A stretch of 64,000 nt of DNA from Candidatus Pollutiaquabacter sp. (GCA_947465495.1 CANIAS010000001.1:1-64000); one strand, 5' to 3'. Numbered from the stretch's first letter, positions 27,331 through 36,513 are shown. Notes: a model not told the origin generated them from the sequence alone. Numbers and translations: made by a program.

Positions 27331-28083
27331 TCAAGCGATCACTGCTTCGGGTTCGCTCAACCAAAAATTATTAAAACCAATTCCTAACGTGATACTGACC
27401 AATTGCTCCTGCAATAATTCGAGCACGGCCAAAAACGTGAAGATCGCTTGCACTTTATTCTCGCAAGCAGTTATCACATCGGTAAAGGCAAGTTTACGAT
27501 GAGCACGTATGCGCTCACGCAGCGACGATTTTTCGCCGGCTATGGTATAGGGATATTGAACAACTTTATGTTTGACGCGTTTGCTTTCCGTTTCAAAACG
27601 AGTCACCACCTTGTTGAAGCTATTCAACAACTGATACAACGTAAGATTCATCAGCTCTTCTGTGTGAGCGTTCTGCATAGCGATGTCCGCAAGTTCACGC
27701 TGAATGTTTCCGCGCGCAGCCTTCAACGAACGATCTTCTTCCATTGTACGGAAGTCTTCGCAGGCCTCTTTAAATTGCTTGTACTGAAGTATGCGTTCCA
27801 CCAAATCTTTGCGTGGATCAATCTCGTTTCCTTCATCATCCAGTTCTGGCCGTGGCAACAACATCTTCGCCTTGATACGCATCAATGTTGCGGCGACCAG
27901 AATGAATTCACTGGCAAGCTCAATGTTGAGCTCATTCATCTGTCGGATGTACTCCAGGAAATCATTGGTAATATTGGAAATTGGAATATTGTGAACGTCG
28001 ATCTCATCCCGTTCAATGAAGAACAGAAGCAGGTCGAAAGGCCCTTCAAACTGGGGCAAACGGACTTCAAATGCTTTTTCCAC
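27331..28083 (-). CDS. scpA: Segregation and condensation protein A
   Basis: ScpA is the kleisin that bridges the two SMC heads of the bacterial condensin. The 250-residue protein opens with the canonical FEVRLPQFEGPFDLLLFFI and continues ELASEFILVAATLMRIKAKMLLPR, then a winged-helix C terminus (AIFTFLAVLELLQEQ). The start is GTG at 28083, supported by a -7 box at 28103-28110. ScpB is not adjacent. It is followed by the UPF0104 gene after 19 nt, likely one transcript. Confidence 0.95.
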   Translation of the reverse strand: MEKAFEVRLPQFEGPFDLLLFFIERDEIDVHNIPISNITNDFLEYIRQMNELNIELASEFILVAATLMRIKAKMLLPRPELDDEGNEIDPRKDLVERILQYKQFKEACEDFRTMEEDRSLKAARGNIQRELADIAMQNAHTEELMNLTLYQLLNSFNKVVTRFETESKRVKHKVVQYPYTIAGEKSSLRERIRAHRKLAFTDVITACENKVQAIFTFLAVLELLQEQLVSITLGIGFNNFWLSEPEAVIA

Positions 28084-28102
28084 AGAAATTTCGGTAAGTA
28101 TT

Positions 28103-28110
28103 CAAATCTA
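28103..28110 (-). promoter_or_regulatory. Predicted -7 element of scpA
   Basis: The minus strand reads TAGATTTG (28110 to 28103), an exact TAnnTTTG, 19 nt before the scpA GTG at 28083. No clear -33 TTG at the right distance. The leader length fits the GTG start. Confidence 0.47.
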
Positions 28111-28241
28111 CGAAAAATCATGGAGAGTGCCGTACTATGCGTAAATGCCACTTGAACGGAGACCTCAATGCATTGATTATTAAATTTTTAACATTAATGG
28201 CGGTGGTTCAATGCCTAAAATTGATCCCTTCAACTACGAAG

Positions 28242-28811
28242 TCAACGCTTTCGAAGCACCCAATACAATCCTTTCACGTTCGTCTTCCATTCCTTCAGCA
28301 GCACAACCAACACAATCTCTTCCAGTAACTCGAGCGTAGTGACCAATGCCGCACCATAAAAAAGTGGCAGAAAAGGACTATCCATAAAAAACAACAGAAT
28401 TAAAAAAGTTCCTTGCAAGATGGCAGCAGACTTTGCCAATAGGGTGTGAAAGCTAGTGATGCGGCCATACCGAAAAAAAGCCAGGATCGTTTGCGTCATG
28501 AACAATAGCAGCATCGTGCCGATAATCAATCGTTGCTCGATTAAAAATTCTCTTTTAAAAAACCAAGCTCCCGCTATACCTGCCAGAATCGTTAGGTCGT
28601 CACCTATAGAATCAAGCCTTGTCCCATGCTCCGTTTCTACCCGCCATTTACGAGCTAAATATCCATCCGTTAGATCCGTCAAGAAACAAAGTCCCAACAC
28701 CCACGCAAAAACATGAATAGTATTGACGGCAATCAACACCATGAGCAATGGGAAGCTAATGATGCGAAACCAGGTGATGGCATTCACAAGATTATAACGG
28801 TAGGAGTTCAT
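28242..28811 (-). CDS. CDP-alcohol phosphatidyltransferase family protein
   Basis: The 189-residue membrane protein carries a complete CDP-alcohol phosphotransferase signature: Asp49-Gly50, Ala53-Arg54, Gly63, Asp67 and Asp71 (DGYLAR, then GTRLD and SIGD), with about six hydrophobic segments. Family members join CDP-diacylglycerol or another CDP-alcohol to glycerol phosphate, serine, inositol or similar acceptors. The short form resembles PgsA-like proteins, but the acceptor cannot be named from this sequence. It is divergent from ppsA, with 91 nt between starts, and lies upstream of scpA on the same strand with 158 nt between. Confidence 0.87.
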   Translation of the reverse strand: MNSYRYNLVNAITWFRIISFPLLMVLIAVNTIHVFAWVLGLCFLTDLTDGYLARKWRVETEHGTRLDSIGDDLTILAGIAGAWFFKREFLIEQRLIIGTMLLLFMTQTILAFFRYGRITSFHTLLAKSAAILQGTFLILLFFMDSPFLPLFYGAALVTTLELLEEIVLVVLLKEWKTNVKGLYWVLRKR

Positions 28812-28902
28812 ACGCTACTGCGAAAATACTGCTCACAGTCAGCGTAAACACTGACGCTGGTCATGCATCCTGGCTGGTTGATCGATCTACCTTGGCATCA
28901 CG

Positions 28903-31284
28903 ATGACCTACTGTAGCTCTTTCAACCAAATACGCCTTGCTGATATCGGAGATTTCGGCGGCAAGAACGCCTCGCTTGGCGAGATGACGCAACAACTATC
29001 TTCTAAAGGCATACGAGTCCCGGAGGGATTCGCATTGAATGCATATGCCTTCCGTCAAACGTTATCAGAAAACGGCATCATCGAAGAATTAACAGCGGCG
29101 ATGGCACAAATACGACAGGCCGACTTGAACGGTATTGAAAAAGCCAGTGAAACCTGTGGTCGACTAATCGACCGCGTGGTGATCCCTTCGCAAATTCTGC
29201 AAGAAGTCTATGAATGGTACAAAAAAATAGGATCACCATCGGTTGCTGTTCGTAGCAGTGCAACCGCGGAAGATCTTCCAGATGCCAGCTTTGCCGGTCA
29301 ACACGAATCATTTCTAAATGTCTCTGGTGAAAAAGAATTAGAGATTGCGATCCGAAACTGTTACCGTTCGCTCTACTCAGAGCGTGCCATTAAATACCGT
29401 ATAGATCATGGCTTTGATCATGAGAGCGTAGCACTATCTGTAGGAATACAAAAAATGGTGCGTAGTGATCGAGGAGCCGCGGGAGTAGCATTCACCATAG
29501 ATCCTGAAACTGGATTTGACAACGTCATTTATATCACCGGAGCATGGGGCCTGGGCGAACTGGTAGTTCAAGGTGCCGTAAACCCCGATGAGTTCATTGT
29601 CTTCAAACCAAGAATCGAGCTCGGCAAGAATGGGCTCTTGCAAAAAAAACTAGGGTCGAAACCTGAAAAGATTGTGTTTGCAGCGGCGGGGCTGGAAAAA
29701 ACAAAACTCGTATCTACCACTCCTGCTGAACGCGATCAATTTGTATTGAATGATCTAGAGATTCAACAATTAGCAGCGTGGTGCCTCAGCATTGAAAAGC
29801 ACTATGGCTCAGCGATGGATATTGAATGGGCAAAAGATGGTGAATCCGGCGACGTCTACATCGTACAAGCTCGACCAGAGACCGTGCACAGTCGTCCCGC
29901 AAAACCAGTGATTCGTGAATACAGTTTAAAAGAACGTTCCCGAGTTTTGTGTACCGGAGAAGCCGTAGGCCATTCGATCATTAGTGGTCCGGCAAGAATC
30001 GTACGCACGATGGCAGATTCAAACCGTGTAAAAAATGGGGATATTATTGTAGCGGAGATAACACATCCTGACTGGAACAACCTGTTGCGTAAGGCCGTCT
30101 GCATTATTACCGACAAAGGTGGTAGGACGAGTCATGCCAGTATCATTGCGCGAGAACTAGGTATCAGCGCGGTGGTCGGAACTGGGAATTCGACACGCGT
30201 GTTGCGGGACGGCCAGCTAATTACGGTGAACACAGCAGAGGGGTCCAACGGAATCATCTACGATGGCGCATTGCCATGGTCGGTACACGAGACTGTGCTT
30301 AGTTCCGTGCCACACACACACGTACAGCCGATGCTGATACTTGCCGATCCTTCGCGCGCTTTTCGATTTGCAAATTATCCAGCCGCAGGCATAGGTCTGC
30401 TTCGAATGGAATTCATTATTGCTAACGTTATTCGCATTCATCCAATGGCGGTCTTATTTCCAGATCAGGTAGAAGACGCAGGGGAACGCAAACTATTGGA
30501 AGAAATTACCCGACAATATCCCGATAAGCGTACCTACTTTATTGACCAACTCGCTTCTTCTCTTGCCATCATGGCGGCAGCATTCTATCCCAAGGAGGTC
30601 ATCGTCCGGATGAGTGATTTCAAGACGAATGAATATGCGGATTTAATTGGAGGAAAATACTTCGAACCACACGAAGAGAATCCAATGCTGGGATGGCGCG
30701 GCGCTTCCCGGTATTATCGGAAAGAATATAAAGCCGGATTCGGATTGGAATGCGCTGCGATACGCAGGGTCCGCGACACCATGGGATTTACAAATATTAA
30801 GGTGATGATTCCTTTTTGCCGGACGCCAGAGGAAGGTCAGCTGGTATTGGATACAATGAAAGAATTCGGACTTAAGCAACACGAAAACGGACTGGAGGTA
30901 TATGTAATGGCAGAGCTGCCAAGCAACGTATTGCTTGCAAAAGAATTTGCACAAATTTTTGATGGCTTCTCCATCGGCTCCAACGACCTAACTCAATTGG
31001 TGTTAGGAGTAGATCGTGACGCAGAAAACATCCGCGACCTGTTCAATGAAAACAATCTGGCGGTAAAGATGATGCTACGAAAAGTAATCCGCGATGTAAA
31101 AGCGACTGGAAAGAAAATAGGATTATGCGGACAAGCACCAAGTGACCATGTTGCCTTCGCTAAGTTCCTGGTGGAATGTGGCATTGATAGTATCAGTTTT
31201 AATCCAGACGCGCTGATTAAAGGCATCGATAACATTGCCGCAGCCGAAAAAAAACCATTATTACTTGAGCCGTTTAAACAATAA
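28903..31284 (+). CDS. ppsA: Phosphoenolpyruvate synthase
   Basis: PpsA makes phosphoenolpyruvate from pyruvate and ATP (products AMP and phosphate), a gluconeogenic step. The 793-residue protein has all three modules: an N-terminal ATP-grasp domain (GGKNASLGEM, VAVRSSATAEDLP), the mobile phosphohistidine domain with GGRTSHASII (His411), and the C-terminal PEP/pyruvate barrel with FSIGSNDLTQLVLG and GLCGQAPSDH (Cys742). Length agrees with E. coli PpsA (792) rather than PPDK (about 880). The 3' end overlaps the start of the following SDR gene. It is divergent from the phosphatidyltransferase gene. Confidence 0.95.
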   Translation: MTYCSSFNQIRLADIGDFGGKNASLGEMTQQLSSKGIRVPEGFALNAYAFRQTLSENGIIEELTAAMAQIRQADLNGIEKASETCGRLIDRVVIPSQILQEVYEWYKKIGSPSVAVRSSATAEDLPDASFAGQHESFLNVSGEKELEIAIRNCYRSLYSERAIKYRIDHGFDHESVALSVGIQKMVRSDRGAAGVAFTIDPETGFDNVIYITGAWGLGELVVQGAVNPDEFIVFKPRIELGKNGLLQKKLGSKPEKIVFAAAGLEKTKLVSTTPAERDQFVLNDLEIQQLAAWCLSIEKHYGSAMDIEWAKDGESGDVYIVQARPETVHSRPAKPVIREYSLKERSRVLCTGEAVGHSIISGPARIVRTMADSNRVKNGDIIVAEITHPDWNNLLRKAVCIITDKGGRTSHASIIARELGISAVVGTGNSTRVLRDGQLITVNTAEGSNGIIYDGALPWSVHETVLSSVPHTHVQPMLILADPSRAFRFANYPAAGIGLLRMEFIIANVIRIHPMAVLFPDQVEDAGERKLLEEITRQYPDKRTYFIDQLASSLAIMAAAFYPKEVIVRMSDFKTNEYADLIGGKYFEPHEENPMLGWRGASRYYRKEYKAGFGLECAAIRRVRDTMGFTNIKVMIPFCRTPEEGQLVLDTMKEFGLKQHENGLEVYVMAELPSNVLLAKEFAQIFDGFSIGSNDLTQLVLGVDRDAENIRDLFNENNLAVKMMLRKVIRDVKATGKKIGLCGQAPSDHVAFAKFLVECGIDSISFNPDALIKGIDNIAAAEKKPLLLEPFKQ

Positions 31285-32017
31285 ATCCGTCATCATCACC
31301 GGAGCTGCCGGCGGTATGGGAAAAGCAGAAGCGCTCTTGTTTGCCCGAGAAGGCGCATGTGTCATCGCTACTGACAAAGACGAGGAACGTTTATCAAAAT
31401 GGGTAACCGCCGCCAGAAACAAAGGACTTTTCATAGAAGCCATGAAACACGATGTGACTTCATCGTCCGATTGGGAGGCTGTCGCAAAAAGGTGTGAACA
31501 ATCCTTTCGCAAAATTGATGCGCTGGTGAACAATGCCGGTGTTTACCCTCCTGCCAAAACCTGTGAAACAACATCGCTGGAAGAATGGATATACGTGCTG
31601 AACATTAATTTAACTGGTGCCTTTATCGGTTGTAAGACCGTGTTGCCATACCTACGTAAAAATGGAGGCGGATCAATTGTCAATGTAGCATCGATTGCAG
31701 GATTGGTTGGCGGCAATGGTCCTGCCTACTCTGCCTCCAAAGGTGGATTACGGCTATTGACAAAAGATTTAGCCGTTGAGTTTGCCCCATTTCATATTCG
31801 TGTGAATACACTTGACCCCGGAGGTGTGTTAACGCCAATGACCGAAGGCCTTATGAAAGCACCTGGAATGGACGCAATAATACGAACCATGAGCCCACAA
31901 GGCAGAATGGCCAATCCCGATGAATTGGCCTATGGCGCTTTATTTATTGTCAGTGATGAATCATCGTTCATGACTGGCACTGACTTAGTCATGGACGGTG
32001 GTGCAATAGCGCGATAA
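31265..32017 (+). CDS. Short-chain dehydrogenase/reductase
   Basis: A classical SDR of about 250 residues: cofactor loop GAAGGMG, NNAG motif (VNNAGVYPP), catalytic Ser/Tyr/Lys in NVASIAG and YSASKGG, and a C terminus typical of the FabG-like group (FMTGTDLVMDGGAIAR). The substrate is not predictable; an acidic residue after the second beta strand (ATDKDEER) suggests NAD(H) preference. No ATG is available near the expected N terminus; TTG at 31265 gives the normal opening SRLNNKSVIITG and overlaps ppsA by 20 nt, implying translational coupling. A TTG at 31235 is the alternative. Confidence 0.85.
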   Translation: MSRLNNKSVIITGAAGGMGKAEALLFAREGACVIATDKDEERLSKWVTAARNKGLFIEAMKHDVTSSSDWEAVAKRCEQSFRKIDALVNNAGVYPPAKTCETTSLEEWIYVLNINLTGAFIGCKTVLPYLRKNGGGSIVNVASIAGLVGGNGPAYSASKGGLRLLTKDLAVEFAPFHIRVNTLDPGGVLTPMTEGLMKAPGMDAIIRTMSPQGRMANPDELAYGALFIVSDESSFMTGTDLVMDGGAIAR

Positions 32018-32109
32018 TCTCTGCCCATTTTTCAATCTTAGCGCTCTTTACATGTTCGCATTTTCTGCGGCTAGTTCCCCGCGCCAAGTTCTCAGGTAGA
32101 CCAAATCAT

Positions 32110-32117
32110 TATCTTTG
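32110..32117 (+). promoter_or_regulatory. Predicted -7 element just upstream of the ArsC-like gene
   Basis: TATCTTTG matches TAnnTTTG and ends 6 nt before the ATG at 32124, so transcription would begin at or next to the start codon. No clear -33 box. Confidence 0.42.
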
Positions 32118-32123
32118 CGGCGT

Positions 32124-32474
32124 ATGCAGAAGATCTTTCATTTATCATCATGCTCCACTTGTCAGAGGATCATCCGGGAGCTTCAGCCAACGAGTACGGT
32201 GATTCTTCAAGACATCAAGTCGGAAAGTATCACGCCAATACAACTGGATAAAATGAAGACGTTGGCAGGCAGTTACGAAGCGCTGTTCAGTCGTAAGGCC
32301 ATAAAATACCGCACGCTTGGATTACATGAAAAGCAGCTGCAGGAATCTGACTACCGACAATTGATCTTGGACGAATACACGTTTCTTAAGCGCCCAGTCG
32401 TACTTACTGAATCAGCTATTTTCATTGGCAATGCTGCGGCTACGGTCGCTGCCGCTAAAGCCGCATTGAAATAA
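32124..32474 (+). CDS. ArsC/Spx-family reductase-like protein
   Basis: The 116-residue thioredoxin-fold protein has a CxxC (Cys10 and Cys13 in SSCSTCQ), LFSRKAIKYR near the middle and the cis-Pro region FLKRPVVL followed by AIFIGN, all features of the ArsC/YffB family. Such proteins are often called arsenate reductase, but Bacteroidota members of this type have no proven role in arsenate resistance and no ars genes are nearby. ATG 32124 is chosen over TTG 32115 because a promoter element covers the longer form. Its stop overlaps the EamA start by one base. Confidence 0.82.
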   Translation: MQKIFHLSSCSTCQRIIRELQPTSTVILQDIKSESITPIQLDKMKTLAGSYEALFSRKAIKYRTLGLHEKQLQESDYRQLILDEYTFLKRPVVLTESAIFIGNAAATVAAAKAALK

Positions 32475-33388
32475 TGTCGACCCGTACACGAGCGCACTTC
32501 GCCATCCTGACTGCCAATCTTATTTATGGCGCCAATTTCAGTATTGCTAAAGTGGCCATGCCTGCTTTTATTCAGCCACAAGGATTCATTTTGCTCCGAG
32601 TAGTATTTGCCTTCCTGCTTTTTTATTTGTTCAGCAGATTGAATGCAAAAGGCCAACAGGTGGAAGCGAAGGATCACGTATTGCTGTTCATGATGGGCCT
32701 GTTTGGGGTAGCAATCAATCAAATGTTATTTTTCGAAGGTCTTTCTAGGACTTCAAACATCAATGCTGCGTTAATAATGACCTCCAATCCGATCATGGTC
32801 ATGGCAGCCGCTAGCTTATTGTACAAGGAGCGATTGACATGGGCAAAGATTCTTGGTATCCTACTTGGCGTCGGAGGAGCCGCTAGTTTAATTCTGGCAC
32901 GAAAAGATGTTCATGGAACAGCGACGTGGCAAGGTGATCTGATGGTGTTCATTAATGCGGCTTCGTATGCTGTTTTCATCGTAGGCGTAAAACCATTGAT
33001 GAAAAAGTACTCGCCCTGGTTGGTCATTCGCTGGACTTTCTTCTACGGTTTACTGTTGGTCATTCCATTTGGCTACGGACAAGTGCGCCAGATTCAATGG
33101 GAAACCTTTACGCCAGCAGTTTGGATGGCGATGGTGTATGTAATTATCGCCACGACTTTCTTTGCATACTGGTTCAACACCTATGGATTACAGCATCTGA
33201 GTTCATCCGTAGTGAGTTTTTACATTTACCTGCAACCCGTTTTTGCAACCATCATCTCTCTATTGATTACACATGAATTGGTAACATTAACCCAAGTAAT
33301 TGCCTGCCTATTGATTTTCACCGGCGTTTACCTTGTAAACAGAAAATCAGTCCTTCCGAATGCGAATGTAAGTGCGCGCTCCAAATAG
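32474..33388 (+). CDS. EamA/DMT-family transporter
   Basis: A 304-residue membrane protein with ten predicted hydrophobic segments and two EamA repeats (first repeat around TSNPIMVMAAASLLYKERLTW, second around YLQPVFATIISLL), the form of drug/metabolite-transporter-family exporters. RhaT/YdcZ-like relatives move amino acids or other small metabolites outward; the substrate is unknown. It overlaps the preceding ArsC-like gene by one base (TAATG), so the two are translated together. The yicC gene starts 53 nt after its stop and has its own -7 element. Confidence 0.88.
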   Translation: MSTRTRAHFAILTANLIYGANFSIAKVAMPAFIQPQGFILLRVVFAFLLFYLFSRLNAKGQQVEAKDHVLLFMMGLFGVAINQMLFFEGLSRTSNINAALIMTSNPIMVMAAASLLYKERLTWAKILGILLGVGGAASLILARKDVHGTATWQGDLMVFINAASYAVFIVGVKPLMKKYSPWLVIRWTFFYGLLLVIPFGYGQVRQIQWETFTPAVWMAMVYVIIATTFFAYWFNTYGLQHLSSSVVSFYIYLQPVFATIISLLITHELVTLTQVIACLLIFTGVYLVNRKSVLPNANVSARSK

Positions 33389-33409
33389 CGATATATCCAA
33401 CAAATGGAC

Positions 33410-33417
33410 TAATTTTG
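33410..33417 (+). promoter_or_regulatory. Predicted -7 element of the yicC-gmk-nadD operon
   Basis: TAATTTTG matches TAnnTTTG and lies 23 nt before the yicC ATG at 33441. The -33 region has no clear TTG. Its position argues against the longer reading frame that opens within the EamA gene. Confidence 0.42.
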
Positions 33418-33440
33418 GGGCTTACATCAATAAACATCGT

Positions 33441-34316
33441 ATGATCCGTTCCATGACCGGCTTTGGCAGTGGTTCCGTGCAAGTGGGAAATAAAACCATT
33501 ATCGCGGAAATAAAATCTGTCAACAGTAAGTTCTTCGACCTTTCATTGAGATTGCCTTCGATGTTCCGGGAGAAGGAGCTGGAACTTCGAACCGAACTCA
33601 ACCGCTCCATCGAGCGGGGAAAAGTAGAGTGCACAGTATCGGTCGAATCGCCGGAAGCCCAACGTAAATCCTCTTTTAACATAGACTTACTGAAGGAATA
33701 TCATCGCGAATTACGTGACGTCCAAAAAGAGCTTGGAATTGAGGAAGCTCCTGATATGTTCAGGACCTTAATTAACATGCCGGATGTCCTTGTAACCGAA
33801 CGAAACGGAATGACCCCTGACGAATGGCAAGCGCTTCAAGAAGCCATCCGTATGGCCGTAAAAACATTTGATGAATTTCGTCAGAAAGAAGGCAACACCC
33901 TAAGCAAAGATCTTGAAATGCGTATTGTGGCTATTGTTAACGGCATGAAACGTTTGGCGCCTTTTGAAAGCGTACGCATCGAACAAGTTCGTAAAAAGTT
34001 GCAAGCCAGTTTGGATGAATTCATCAACGTGAACAACATTGACCGCAATCGTTTTGAGCAAGAATTGATTTATTATTTAGAAAAGCTGGATGTGACCGAA
34101 GAAAAAGTACGTCTGACCAGTCATTGCGATTTCTTTTTGAAGACATTAAAAGAAGAGGCGTCATCGGGAAAGAAACTTTCATTCATCGCCCAGGAAATTG
34201 GTCGTGAAATCAATACAATGGGGTCGAAGTCGAACGATGCCGACATGCAACGCATTGTTGTTGAAATGAAGGATGAATTAGAGAAAATTAAAGAACAAGT
34301 ATTGAACATCATTTAA
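33441..34316 (+). CDS. yicC: YicC-family endoribonuclease
   Basis: The 291-residue protein opens MIRSMTGFGSGSV, the YicC signature, with EIKSVNSKFFDLSLRLP next and the C-terminal DUF1732 segment SHCDFFLKTLKEE...GKKLSFIAQEIGREINTMGSKS. E. coli YicC (287 residues) is an endoribonuclease that acts on certain small RNAs. ATG 33441 is preferred over upstream frame extensions because the family begins here and a promoter element sits at 33410-33417. gmk starts 1 nt after the stop, giving the common order yicC-gmk-nadD. Confidence 0.94.
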   Translation: MIRSMTGFGSGSVQVGNKTIIAEIKSVNSKFFDLSLRLPSMFREKELELRTELNRSIERGKVECTVSVESPEAQRKSSFNIDLLKEYHRELRDVQKELGIEEAPDMFRTLINMPDVLVTERNGMTPDEWQALQEAIRMAVKTFDEFRQKEGNTLSKDLEMRIVAIVNGMKRLAPFESVRIEQVRKKLQASLDEFINVNNIDRNRFEQELIYYLEKLDVTEEKVRLTSHCDFFLKTLKEEASSGKKLSFIAQEIGREINTMGSKSNDADMQRIVVEMKDELEKIKEQVLNII

Positions 34317-34317
34317 C

Positions 34318-34884
34318 ATGCAAGGCAAGCTGCTCCTTTTCTGCGGACCCTCCGGCAGTGGCAAAACCACCATCGTGCACCACTTGCTGAAGAACAACCC
34401 TCGACTTGCCTTTTCGGTATCAGCAACAACGCGTCCAATTCGCGCCAACGAAAAGGATGGGGAAGATTATCATTTCCTGACTGTAGAGGATTTCAAGAAA
34501 AAGATTCAAGCGGAGGAATTTGTAGAGTGGGAAGAAGTCTATGCCGATCGTTTTTACGGAACGTTGAAAGCAGAAATTGAAAAGATCTGGTCGGCCAACA
34601 AAGTAGCCGTCTTCGATGTGGACGTAGAGGGTGGATTAAAAATAAAAAAAATCTTTGGCGATTTGCTGCTGGCTATATTTGTCATGCCCCCCTCTGTCGA
34701 TGAGCTACGCAGGCGACTACACGCACGGAATTCTGAAACTGCGGATTCCTACCAAACGCGAATCAGTAAGGCCGAGCATGAATTGACCTATGCGTTCAAA
34801 TTCGACCGGACCATCGTTAACGATTCGCTGGAACACGCGCTGGAAGAAACCGCCACTACGGTGGATGAATTCCTTAAAGGATGA
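34318..34884 (+). CDS. gmk: Guanylate kinase
   Basis: Gmk phosphorylates GMP to GDP. The 188-residue protein has the P-loop GPSGSGKTT (residues 10-18), the GMP-binding SATTRPIRANEKDGEDYHF and the lid region RLHARNSETADSYQTR. Length is normal. It begins one base after the yicC stop and ends 6 nt before nadD, so all three are one operon. Confidence 0.97.
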   Translation: MQGKLLLFCGPSGSGKTTIVHHLLKNNPRLAFSVSATTRPIRANEKDGEDYHFLTVEDFKKKIQAEEFVEWEEVYADRFYGTLKAEIEKIWSANKVAVFDVDVEGGLKIKKIFGDLLLAIFVMPPSVDELRRRLHARNSETADSYQTRISKAEHELTYAFKFDRTIVNDSLEHALEETATTVDEFLKG

Positions 34885-34890
34885 CCTGAC

Positions 34891-35466
34891 ATGAAAATCG
34901 GTTTATTTTTTGGCTCATTCAATCCGGTACACAATGGCCACATGGTTATTGCGTCCTACATGGCCGAATACACCGACCTGGAACAGGTATGGTTCGTGGT
35001 TTCGCCTCACAACCCGTTGAAGGAGAAAGACTCGTTGTTGGCCGATCATCATCGACTTCAATTGGTCAAAATTGCTATTGGCGATTATCGAAAACTAAAA
35101 GCTTCCGACATTGAGTTCTCATTGCCGAAGCCAAGTTACACCATTCATACGCTTACCTACTTGTTTGAAAAGCATCCTTCACATCAATTTGTATTGATCA
35201 TGGGAGCTGATAACTTGGAGACCTTTCATAAATGGAAAAATTGGGAACAGATTCTTGAATCCGTAGAACTTTACGTCTATCCAAGGAAAGACAATCAGGG
35301 CGGCAATTTATTACACCACCCAAGGGTGAAAGTGGTTGCCGCTCCGCAGATGGAAATATCCGCCACGTTCATACGAAAGGCCATCAAGACGAGTAAAGAT
35401 GTGCGGTATATGCTTCCTCAATACGTGTGGGAGTACATCCAGGAAATGCATTTCTACGAACGCTGA
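34891..35466 (+). CDS. nadD: Nicotinate-nucleotide adenylyltransferase
   Basis: NadD adenylates nicotinate mononucleotide in NAD synthesis. The 191-residue protein begins MKIGLFFGSFNPVHNGH, holding the nucleotidyltransferase HxGH (His14 and His17), with the phosphate loop MGADNLETFHKW and the C-terminal ISATFIRKAI (ISxTxxR). Length is normal. It is the last gene of the yicC-gmk-nadD operon; the next gene has its own promoter-like element. Confidence 0.96.
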   Translation: MKIGLFFGSFNPVHNGHMVIASYMAEYTDLEQVWFVVSPHNPLKEKDSLLADHHRLQLVKIAIGDYRKLKASDIEFSLPKPSYTIHTLTYLFEKHPSHQFVLIMGADNLETFHKWKNWEQILESVELYVYPRKDNQGGNLLHHPRVKVVAAPQMEISATFIRKAIKTSKDVRYMLPQYVWEYIQEMHFYER

Positions 35467-35549
35467 TTACGCTTTAGGAATTTTTCGGCGAGCTTACCGC
35501 CTCCACGGCCGAAAGAGATACCAACACCCAACGATTACGCCTCATTTTG

Positions 35550-35557
35550 TATTTTTG
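35550..35557 (+). promoter_or_regulatory. Predicted -7 element adjacent to the LpxL-like start
   Basis: TATTTTTG matches TAnnTTTG and ends 4 nt before the ATG at 35562; a transcript starting about 5-7 nt downstream would be leaderless or nearly so. No good -33 box. Confidence 0.45.
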
Positions 35558-35561
35558 CCCC

Positions 35562-36437
35562 ATGCAGGTACTCAGCGCTATCCTTTATCACCTAATCATT
35601 CTTCCTATTTCGTTGCTGCCTTTTCCGTTGCTATATCTTTTTTCTGACTTCCTTTTTGTGGTTTTTTATTTTGTATTTCCCTACCGTAAAAAACTAGTGC
35701 TGGAAAATTTGCGTCGCTCATTTCCAGAAAAAAAGGAAAAGGAATTACAGAGCATTCGCAAAGAATTCTATCGCCATTTCTGTGACCTTGTAGTGGAAAG
35801 TTTAAAAACCTTCACTGCCTCACCAACAGCCATTCAGAAAAGAGTCGAACTGGTCAACCTGGAACTACTAGAGCGTTTTCACCGGGAAGGCCGCAGTGTA
35901 ATTCTGGTCACCGGACATTATGCGAATTGGGAATGGCCGGCCATCACCTTGCCGTTCCATAGTTCACATATTGCGACTGGCATTTACAAAAAACTATCGA
36001 ACAAGTTTTTTGATACTGCCCTGCAACGTTCGCGTTCAAGATTTGGATTAAAACTGATGTCGACAAAAGAAGTGCAGCAGTTCTTCGTGCAACACGAGCG
36101 CGAATTATGCACGTATGGATTCATCAACGACCAAAGTCCTGGCGATCCACGACGTGGACATTGGATGACCTTTCTGAACCAGGATACCTGCATGTTATTG
36201 GGTGTTGAATCGTACGCGGTGAAGTATAATCTACCGATTGCGTATGCCATTATTACGAAAATAAGTCGGGGGCATTACCGGTATGAATACAAATTGATAA
36301 CGGAGCATCCGACGACGATGGAAAAATTTGCTATCACCGAAGCGTGCGCGCGGATGAACGAATCAATTATCCAACAGGCGCCGGCTTATTGGCTTTGGAC
36401 GCATCGTCGCTGGAAGCACAAGCGCCGTCGCGACTAA
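35562..36437 (+). CDS. LpxL/HtrB-like lipid A acyltransferase
   Basis: The 291-residue protein has a hydrophobic N-terminal anchor (residues 1-40) and a lysophospholipid acyltransferase domain with the catalytic HX4E motif GHYANWEW (His119, Glu124), then GIYKKLSNKFFDT and the later ECARMNESI-like helix. Such enzymes add secondary acyl chains to lipid A at the inner membrane. The C terminus YWLWTHRRWKHK is the usual family ending. ATG 35562 is chosen because the longer frame from TTG 35547 overlaps the -7 element. The neighbouring genes are not lipid A genes. Confidence 0.9.
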   Translation: MQVLSAILYHLIILPISLLPFPLLYLFSDFLFVVFYFVFPYRKKLVLENLRRSFPEKKEKELQSIRKEFYRHFCDLVVESLKTFTASPTAIQKRVELVNLELLERFHREGRSVILVTGHYANWEWPAITLPFHSSHIATGIYKKLSNKFFDTALQRSRSRFGLKLMSTKEVQQFFVQHERELCTYGFINDQSPGDPRRGHWMTFLNQDTCMLLGVESYAVKYNLPIAYAIITKISRGHYRYEYKLITEHPTTMEKFAITEACARMNESIIQQAPAYWLWTHRRWKHKRRRD

Positions 36438-36480
36438 CTCGCTTCACCAAACACTACTTGGACTCTCCGTTTGTAGAGCG

Positions 36481-36509
36481 TTGGCTTTGCTTTCAAACTG
36501 CTATCTTCG
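36481..36509 (+). promoter_or_regulatory. Predicted promoter of the cystathionine gamma-synthase gene
   Basis: TTGG (36481-36484) and TATCTTCG (36502-36509, one base from TAnnTTTG) are 17 nt apart. The ATG at 36514 comes 4 nt after the -7 box, so the transcript would have almost no leader. Confidence 0.5.
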
Positions 36510-36513
36510 CAGT

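Noticed and set aside
27448-28155. 235-codon plus-strand reading frame over scpA
   Set aside because: It is antisense to a well-conserved ScpA protein with clear family motifs and has no recognisable domain of its own; it is a shadow frame.
32124-32474. Arsenic resistance locus
   Set aside because: The ArsC-like protein has no ars neighbours (no arsR, arsB or acr3), so the family name does not justify a resistance call.
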